Assembly (NCBI RefSeq): GCF_037975245.1 | Contig: NC_092564.1 | Coordinates: 11,076,484 to 11,140,483, forward strand | Direction of reading: 5' to 3' | From: Apostichopus japonicus | Taxonomy: Eukaryota; Echinodermata; Holothuroidea; Aspidochirotida; Stichopodidae | DNA: 64,000 nt | Shown here: positions 57,031 to 64,000 of the stretch, piece after piece | Layout of the letters: each line of letters begins with the position of its first letter | How positions within the stretch are numbered: position 1 is the first letter of the stretch | Program-made: the position numbers and the translations under genes | Notes under the pieces: model-generated | Database searches by the model: none | What the model was told of the DNA's origin: nothing | What the model saw: only the letters and a program-made list of their open reading frames with translations

Positions 57031-57109
57031 CAGTGATGCCGAAGAATAAAAATCCTAAAAGGATTGGTATCCAGGGTAGAAGTTGGTTCACCTGATTCAT
57101 AGTCCACAT
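57031..57109 (-). CDS. Candidate first coding exon encoding a signal peptide
   Basis: On the minus strand, ATG at 57109 opens a 26-codon segment plus one base, ending at a strong donor (ACTG|GTGAGTAAAT). The peptide begins MWTMNQVNQLLPW and continues into a hydrophobic core IPILLGFLFFGIT, an n-region/h-region layout typical of secreted or membrane proteins. A second ATG three codons in gives the same core. An in-frame TAA lies 19 codons upstream, as expected for a 5' UTR. The exon ends in phase 1, the usual phase after a signal-peptide exon. Cleavage would fall near the exon end. Product unknown; downstream exons would lie at lower coordinates, and candidates are listed separately. A possible 5' UTR donor (GTAAGTTCTC) lies at about 57720. 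Confidence 0.45.
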
Positions 57110-57547
57110 ATTAACAAGTATCGTCTGAGACCGACCTGCCGTATATGCTGTGGTATAAAATTGTTATAAGTCACACACGGAATATATCAAAGCGAAAAAC
57201 ATCCACAACGAGCAACACCTTCGATCAGATTTGCTGTAAAGTGGTGGAAAGTTCATTCCTTTTATGTACCAAAACTCTCATATTTTCGACTGTTTATAAA
57301 CGTAAAAGTTTTATAACGAAAGTGTCGTTTGATTTGTCTTTTGAAACCGTTATATAAAAGTCTTTCAATTATTGTGTTTCTTAATGAAATAAATGAAGTC
57401 CAATAAGTGGCATTTACTATTTAGATTCCTAAAGTTGGCAAAAACTTTAAAACAAGATAAAAATTAAACCACGAACCGAAAATGGACGAATGTTTATTTT
57501 TCAGTCAAGACTTTTTTTTTTAAATATATTTTCTTATCGTGTATAAT

Positions 57548-57620
57548 TTTGTGATTCGAACTCCTCCGACTGAGTAGAAATCAGATAACCGGAGTATCTG
57601 CTAACGAGTGAACTATGTCA
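57548..57620 (-). pseudogene. tRNA-derived sequence fossil, Arg(CCG)-like
   Basis: The minus strand carries an A-box-like TAGTTCACTCGTTAGC. Next is a perfect 6-bp stem CAGATA/TATCTG around a 7-base loop CTCCGGT (U33, anticodon position CCG), and then a B-box-like AGTTCGAATC. The T stem does not pair and I find no acceptor stem, so it is not a functional tRNA. It is probably a tRNA pseudogene or SINE head. An A-run follows downstream. Confidence 0.35.
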
Positions 57621-59164
57621 TTAACACATCCCAAGTATAAAGAAACGTCATGCCGAAAATCAGTCTCTTAAAGTGACTGGGAGAGAAGGTACAATCTCTG
57701 TTATTAAGGTAAGAGAACTTACGATATGACGTAAACGAGCAGTAACCAATGAGCCGTAAAAAAAAACTCGAGATATTTTCGTTTGGCTACAATTCATGAC
57801 GTTGGCGTTACTCCCGTAATGAGTCTGCTCAAGCGGGGTTAATAGAGGGCACTATATAACAATTGTAGGATCACAATGCTTATATATAAAATTATATAAA
57901 AAAAAATCGTCTTGCGGAAACGAAACTCAAATCATCGTTTTTGTTGACGTCATCCAGAGCAAGAATTTTCTCCGAATATTTACTTAAATGAATAAAACAA
58001 AAGTATGACGACATAACTTTTCCGTTTAAATCAATAAAAAACACAACAACACGTTCTATCCGATTTCGACTGTAAGGGATGGATGTGAACTAGAGAATTA
58101 TTTGAATTACCAAGAAAGATCGAAAAAGTATGAAGGTTCAAAAGCTCCGCGGTTTGTTAGTTTCATCTCACTTGTGTATTGCTTCACCTATTTATGACTA
58201 TCGTCATGCGTGTAAATAAATATTTGCATTTTGAATTATATTTAGTGTATATTACCCTACATCCGTCAATACAACAACAACTTCCGCTAAAGTCCTATGT
58301 CACTGGCGGATCCGTGCGTTACATCAAATGAGTTTAGGAATCTTCGATTACTGATAATTGCTGAGGATCAGTTTAACGTCATGCTACTAAATGTGCCGAA
58401 ATTAAAGGGTACTAATCAAAGAGTTACCAATGAAAGGGTGTAACAACGTCCGCGAATAACACTAAAATTTCCTGTTAACGTCTTGGGTCAGTGACAAATC
58501 TCATGAGATATATACCAATCAAGAAGTTATATATATATATATATATCTGCCTCCTTTATCTATATTTACCGATGTTCTACTCCGTTAAACGTCTACACAC
58601 AAAATGTACGGAGTATAAAAATTGCACTGGAGAGTTCTTAATATAGTGGTGCCAATGCTATATTACACACCCTCACTTTCGTTATTGCTGGCTATAAATA
58701 AATCTAATCCGTTTATCAAACAGAAACATATCATGTAAAAATGCAGTCATTTTGAGATAAAAAAATATATAAAAACGAGCATATATTTTCAATAAAGAAC
58801 GATATTCAAAGTGAAACTTTCAGTATTTTATCTGCTGGTCCTATTTTTTGCTTTGGATTCACCGATATCCAAAACAATATAAACATTGAAAGGCTCTAAA
58901 TCAAGAACTATACCATCTGCATTCCTAGGATGGACGACGTTACTCTTTGCTATTAAACAATATTTATACTGAAATGAAGTCATATCTGCATGGATATGTC
59001 GACATTTTGTCTCTGAAAGATGTTTTTGACGCCACTTTAAATTTTCCGCACTTCACCACTTTTAATTAACTGGAAAGATACCCCAATATATTCTTCGTTG
59101 AGAGAAAGAAAATGTGTCTTTCCTTAATATATCACTTCTTTTCCTACACAAATAGTACGAGTAA
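57621..59164. other. Non-coding stretch
   Basis: TGACGTCA at 57945 and a short (TA)n at 58530-58546. A CACTGGCGGATCC motif near 58302 resembles a transposon end but has no partner. No gene is recognised. Confidence 0.42.
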
Positions 59165-59295
59165 ATTGGTCTTGGTCAGCTTCTGATCAACACGCAGATC
59201 TTGGCCTTCCACTGATCAACTAACAGGTCTTGGACTTCCACTGATTAACAAACAGGTCTTTGTCAGCAACTGATTAACAAAGAAAGAAGTCTTGA
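59165..59295 (-). repeat. Short array of a dispersed ~30-bp minisatellite
   Basis: Three to four degenerate units; on the minus strand each reads roughly AACAGTGGAAG-type TGATCAGTGGAAGGCCAAGA then CCTGTTAGT. The same unit forms the array at 62840-63312 in the opposite orientation. Confidence 0.82.
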
Positions 59296-60329
59296 AAACC
59301 AAGATGACAGCTACAAAATATAATCTAGTCAAGGCTATTTTATTTATACATATGGATTTACATGTAGCAGTCTTATCGGTAGTCGCTGACCTATTTAACT
59401 AATCTACGATTCAACTAGGATTTCTCCTACATGCGGAAAAACCTCGGCAAAGAAGACGTCAGGTCGATCCGTTCTTGTACTTCTATTAAAGGTTAAATAT
59501 ATGCAGTACTCCAAACTGGAATAGGAATGTTTTCCATAATGATGATAGCTTCGAGTGGCCTTCCTTTTCTGTTTAGTGAAGTTGTCGGTAGATGTGGCGT
59601 TCAATCTTATTGAGATATTTGGGCCAATCTTAACATCAACCCAGCAGAGAGGAACTGAAGCCAGCACTTTCCAGTCGTTGGAATATTACACCTCGGATTT
59701 ACATAGACAACTAGCCTTTATTCAATACTACTAATAACAACCTACAACGCAGAAAAAAAAACGTTTGGAAAGATCTCAATTATCTTATAAACATCCTCCG
59801 AAAGGACAGCAAGCTGTTGTTGCGACCCAATCCACAAGCCACAGTGCATTGCATTTGTTGCCTAGACGACACAAAGTTGACTATATTACTGAGAGATTTA
59901 CCTTACAATTCAGAAAAAACAGTTATTGATGGTTTTGTAATGCATCTGGGATGTAAGTACCCAGTGGTCTCCCTGGACGGCTTATAGTGTCTGGTACACC
60001 CCCCCCTCCCCCCCCCTACGAATTTATGTCGACCTTAGTTGATATGTGTACAACCTTTATAATTCCTAGCTACATACAACCGTATAAGACACAGCCCATG
60101 CACTTTCTCATGGTTTCTTCCATACATACCAAAAACATTCTCCGCAGTTCCACTTCATCCTTAACAATAATTACCATTGCTGGAACATTATGCAATGGGA
60201 GCCCTTATTTTACGTAAGCTAAGTTGGGGACATTTTCCTAAATGGGTCACAAGGCACTGAAGAGCTGTTAATGCTTTTCTCACTACCATGAAGGTCACAA
60301 TCCAATATTCACAGGTTTAATTAAACCCT
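59296..60329. other. Non-coding stretch, possibly upstream part of the Penelope-like relic
   Basis: No motif of the upstream reverse transcriptase domains could be recognised with confidence. Poly-C runs lie at 59998-60016. Confidence 0.35.
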
Positions 60330-60562
60330 TCCCTAGATACCCTTGTCCACATTAACGGCATTAACGACACTTTGCTGCCCTTACAGCTTTATGATAAGCC
60401 CACTGACAACCATTGTTATTTACGATTGGACAGTTTTACCTACTCCACATCAAACCATCCGTAAATTATATATAATCAGTTATAAAGAATCAAGAGAAAT
60501 CTACTCAGAATCCGACGATTAATTGCAAAATATGATAAACCTATAGTTGGTTATCTACGGCA
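60330..60562 (+). pseudogene. Penelope-like reverse transcriptase fossil
   Basis: A plus-strand frame reads SLDTLVHIN, then LPLQLYDKPTDNHCYL, then a serine-rich segment ending SNHP, a stop, and IIYNQL-stop-RIKR. This order matches the C-terminal part of Penelope-like reverse transcriptases, where FLDTLV is followed by LYxKPTDxHxYL, SxHP, IPxSQxLRxKR and an ICSExxDFxxNM block. After a frameshift the last block appears as EIYSESDD-stop-LQNM. At least three stops and one frameshift show it is dead. I could not confirm the upstream catalytic YxDD or a downstream GIY-YIG domain. The nearby 3' sequence (60600-61430) may be more of the element. Confidence 0.72.
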
Positions 60563-61398
60563 CTTGACAGACGTTATATATTTCGAATTTTGCATATTGG
60601 TATTTCGAAAAGAATATGAACGCGGGATAGAGATAGTCTATACTCACATGACCACAAGCTGAGAAATCTTAGCATGACCTTTGAATTGATCCTCCGATTT
60701 GTGAAAAACATACTTTCACCCTGTAACTACATGTTATGCAAGAAAGTGTAATTAGAAATATCAGAACCTAAGGACTACACTGCTAATCATTTCAAATCAC
60801 TTAACATCACTACAACTGCAAGATCATCAAGACTAGTATTGCAACTTCCGCATATAGATCCATAAATCATCCGCTACCTAATAACTTCAATGATCTCTTC
60901 AATGCAGCCCTTCATCATCGTATACTCGACAGTCAACTCACCTGCATTGCAGTACTTCTCGTCTGTCAACTTCCGTAATAAGTATGATACAACTATACGA
61001 CGAATTTAAATGTTAAGTACTCCTTCAAACCGAGTCTTATACTATTGACATTTCATAAATCTTTATTAATGTTCTATATGTATTCATGTATAATCATGGA
61101 ATGTTATACTATTTGTATTTTAATTGGTAGCGCATTGCAATGTATTGCATGCAATGAACTTCATGACTGGATAGGACAGAGGACTGAAGGGTGTCATTGT
61201 AAGTGATGAGTGTTGGTCTGTGTGGTAGGTCTGACTTCCTTTCTAACGTCCTTTCATACTTCATGTGAGCTCACAGATAAGCTACAGTTCTACAAGCCCT
61301 AAGAGGGTTTCTTTGTACTCCTCGTTTCATACTGAAGTAAGACTTGATATTGTTTACTCTTGTCTTTTTGTTTACTTACAAGTGTGATATGTAAATAA
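60563..61398. other. Probable 3' remainder of the Penelope-like relic
   Basis: Broken frames continue with weak similarity to the segment after the NM block (IEIVYTHMTTS near 60628-60660). Nothing is clear enough to name. A minus-strand splice-like pair at 60942-60962 is treated under findings. Confidence 0.3.
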
Positions 61399-61426
61399 AC
61401 TCAACTCAACGCAACGCAACGCAATG
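61399..61426 (+). repeat. (CTCAA/CGCAA)n pentanucleotide run
   Basis: Two CTCAA and three CGCAA units in tandem. It could be the simple-repeat tail of the upstream retroelement relic, but this is not shown. Confidence 0.7.
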
Positions 61427-62534
61427 AAACAAACAAAACTTGTCTAAGATTATCTCAAGCATATGAAATGTCGTTTGCTAATCAGGAATTACATTGAGAC
61501 GACTCAATAATGGTCTCACGATTACAACCTTATCCAGCTCCTGATGTTTCAATATAGAAAGCGACAACTGACCTGTCGTAAACATTTCCATGCAAGCAAA
61601 TGGCCAGCTATAATTCAAGAGTAACACAAACTCTCCGCGAAATAGGCTGATACAAAGGTTCAAATATTGTAAGCACAAGATATAATGTTAAACATCATAA
61701 TATATGTACGCCTTAATAAAAGAATCACAATATAAATGTAAGAATACGTGGTAAGAAACCTCAGACCATTAAATGGAAGATTAGATAACTGATAATAATA
61801 ATACCCATAAAGCGTATAAAACTTATGTTATGACAATGTCAAGTAAACAAGGTTACCATCGTTTGATTATATTCCACGAAGTGAATATTACTACCAACCC
61901 TCGGGCTCCTTCCAAGTTCCTTATAACCTTTTTTAATGAGGTACGGTTTATTTCTGTTCTCCTGCCAGTCGCTGCTTTCATGAATGGTATGTTTGATTTT
62001 ACGTGACATGCAAACATAAATAACGTCTAGTTTCATCCATTTCAATTGATTAGACGGCCAGTTAATCAACAAATCGTAAAGTATATACAGACATCAGGGG
62101 GCGACTCAGATGAAGAAATTAAAATTATTACATTACGGCGTGTTGAGCCTATACTTTACATGGCCCGCGTCTTCACTGTGTTCTCTAAACAACATGTCTT
62201 ATCTACTTTGGGGTCTAATTTGTAGTAAGAAGTTTGAATTGACATTAACTACATTAAAAAGTTCGGAAGCAAAAAACAAAAATCGATTTAAAAAAGTTTC
62301 CCCGTTGTCAAGATTTCTTTTGCTTTCTTTCTTGCTTCAATTGCTTTCTTTTGTTAAACTTTTGAGGAGGAAGAAGTAGTCTTTCTAATGAACGAAGCCA
62401 ATCAACTGATGCATGGACTTGACACGAAAGTGAAATATTTGATCTTACTCTCCGCAGACCAAAATGATGATGCTCTCTTTCTCTCTTTGCTTGATGAAAA
62501 TGTGAGAGACGGTAGACATTTTCATTCCACTTAC
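61427..62534. other. Non-coding stretch
   Basis: No gene, RNA or repeat recognised. Confidence 0.45.
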
Positions 62535-62597
62535 AGTAGCGCGTTTCTAATTTCATGCTAAAAGCGGCACATTTAGTCTGGATTAAGCTTCCCTTCG
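62535..62597 (-). CDS. Candidate 63-bp internal coding exon
   Basis: On the minus strand a strong acceptor (TTTTGATCCCTTTCGTAG) and a strong donor (GTAAGTGGAAT) enclose 63 bp. Phase 1 to phase 1 reads KGSLIQTKCAAFSMKLETRY with no stop. Size and symmetry equal those of the candidate at 15651-15713. It lies upstream of the signal-peptide exon at 57031, so if real it belongs to a different transcript whose start is beyond the window. No domain is recognised. Confidence 0.3.
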
Positions 62598-62839
62598 CTA
62601 CGAAAGGGATCAAAACGGACAGATAATTGAAAAAGCAGTCCATGATCATGAATAACATCAAAAGTGTTCAAGATTACTTCTGTTAAGTAAAATAGTGAAA
62701 TAATATTCAAACCATAAAAAAATTCTTTAGACGCCAACGGATGATTGCTGTTCAACTCATCTAACTATAGTGCATGAGTTCGCAGCAATGATGCAAAGAC
62801 TGCCTATACTCGATCACCAAATATAACCTGCTAGTAGAA

Positions 62840-63312
62840 GACCAATATATATATTTCATAATTAACAAAAGACTATAAGATCTGCCAGTCGATCGGTATA
62901 GCTGACCCAGACCTGTTTGTTGATCAGTAGAAGACCAAGAAACCACCAAGACCTGTTTGTTGGTTTAATATAAGGTTAAGATTTGTTTGTTCAACAGTAG
63001 CTGATTAGGCCCATTTTGTTGGTCAGTGGAAGGCCAGTACCTGTTGGTCGATCAGTAGCTGATAAGGACCATTTTGTTGATCAGTGGAAGGCCAGCACCT
63101 GTTAGTCGATCAGTAGCTGACAAAGACCATTTTATCGACCAGTGTAAGGCCAAGACCGGTAAGTCGATCAGAAGCTGATATGGAACCTTTTATTGATCAG
63201 TGGAAGGCCAAGACCTGCTAGTCGATTAGTGGAAGGCCAAGATCTGTTAGTTCATCAGTGGAAGGCCAAGACCTGCTTTTTGATCGGTTGAAGACCAAGA
63301 CCTGTTATTAAA
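62840..63312 (+). repeat. Degenerate ~30/64-bp minisatellite array
   Basis: About 12 units of TGATCAGTGGAAGGCCAAGA followed by CCTGTTAGTCGATCAGTAG, alternating with a TAGCTGATAAGGACCATTTT insert that makes a ~64-bp double unit in the middle. The 5' end (from about 62840) is more diverged. The same family occurs inverted at 59165-59295. Confidence 0.88.
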
Positions 63313-63532
63313 AAAAGCATGATCGAATCATGAGATTCGATAATGCTTTTCTTTTGAGACTCTGCTCTTAGTGTTTGTTTAATTTAATTTTCCCTTTCTT
63401 TCCTCAACCTGTTCATGTTTAAGCGTCTAACTTCATCTGTTTTCTTTTACTTTGATGTATTGATATTTAAATACGAGGATATATTCACCCAGTTTAGGAA
63501 TATAAGAAAGGTAACATGACGAATTCACTCAC
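63313..63532. other. Non-coding stretch
   Basis: No gene recognised. A small hairpin (AAAAAGCATGATCGA...TCGATAATGCTTTTC) lies just after the minisatellite. Confidence 0.4.
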
Positions 63533-63574
63533 CGGTGGCATGACATTTCAAAATTTCGTAACAAGTATTGCAAA
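63533..63574 (-). CDS. Candidate 42-bp cysteine-containing exon
   Basis: On the minus strand AG (GGTCTGTATTAG) and a strong donor (CACCG|GTGAGTGAAT) enclose 42 bp. Phase 1 to phase 1 reads CNTCYEILKCHAT, three cysteines in 13 residues. C-x2-C-x6-C spacing recalls the start of small disulfide-rich extracellular modules such as Ly6-type domains, but the fragment is too short to assign. The acceptor pyrimidine tract is moderate. Confidence 0.28.
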
Positions 63575-64000
63575 CTAATACAGACCGTATAGACCGTGGA
63601 GAAAGTGCAACAATAAAACTCCACTAAATGTGTTCTTAATACGTTCAGCAGGAGAAGTAATTTCATATGAAAGAAAGAAAACGCTACGCAAATTTGGCAA
63701 ACAAGGGATCAATTAAAATGGGGAAGCATGGTTAACGTTTCCAGTTGGTCAGGTAAGAAGCCTTCAATTGGCTTTTAATTGTTGCCGGAGGGCCTTAACA
63801 CCATATGTCCCAGTGTTGCTGAAATGGCCAGTGTCAGCTTGTAATGTAATTGTAAACTCACTGTATCATCTGGATACACGTTATCAACTGGAACAGTTCT
63901 TTACTTCAAAGCCACCGTATGAAATGGCGGCGTTAGCAACCGATAAACAAAGCTGCATTATAACGTCGTATATATATCTTTTCCTTTATAGCAACTGATG
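63575..64000. other. Non-coding stretch to window end
   Basis: No gene recognised. A plus-strand CAGGTAAGA donor-like site near 63750 and a 76-codon frame at 63768-63998 have no further support. Confidence 0.4.

Overview
No tool was run; everything here was read by eye. The window looks like non-coding, AT-rich DNA from an animal, most likely a marine invertebrate. I cannot name the species. The signs are the near absence of long open frames, abundant (TA)n arrays, a pure (GATA)n array of about 500 bp, many poly-C/poly-G runs, minisatellites, several non-autonomous DNA transposons and a decayed Penelope-like retroelement. I found no complete gene, no rRNA and no intact tRNA.

Layout. 0-6 kb: a palindromic ATAATGC tract, a diverged ~200-bp direct duplication, then a minus-strand repeat element whose 5' end matches the 5' end of U2 snRNA and whose body has expanded into 17 copies of a 62-bp unit. 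6-17 kb: mostly unremarkable, with a 77-bp duplication. 17-20.2 kb: TA-rich hairpin DNA and a TIR element sitting in a TA array. 22-25.5 kb: small candidate minus-strand exons, a second U2-derived element with a single body unit, and a 355-bp hAT-type MITE. 29.2-29.7 kb: (GATA)~125. 31-32.1 kb: a 1.09-kb hAT-type element with a 400-bp relative nested in it, both with perfect 8-bp target duplications. 33-42 kb: two copies of a long-TIR MITE, minisatellites, TA arrays, and the second copy of the 355-bp hAT family in inverted orientation. 45.8-46.6 kb: a 21/42-bp hierarchical minisatellite. 56-63.3 kb: a TATCA-rich tract, a candidate signal-peptide exon on the minus strand, a tRNA-like fossil, a Penelope-like reverse transcriptase fossil, and two oppositely oriented arrays of one minisatellite.

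The most gene-like signal is on the minus strand. An exon at 57,031-57,109 encodes a textbook signal peptide, follows an in-frame stop and ends in a strong GTGAGT donor in phase 1. Several very short sequences between strong splice sites, at 15.65, 22.3, 23.0, 23.2, 62.5 and 63.5 kb, have open frames compatible with phase-1 joining. They may belong to one or two secreted-protein genes built from tiny exons across long introns. This is a hypothesis: short open sequences between AG and GTRAGT also occur by chance, so these calls carry low confidence and need transcript evidence.
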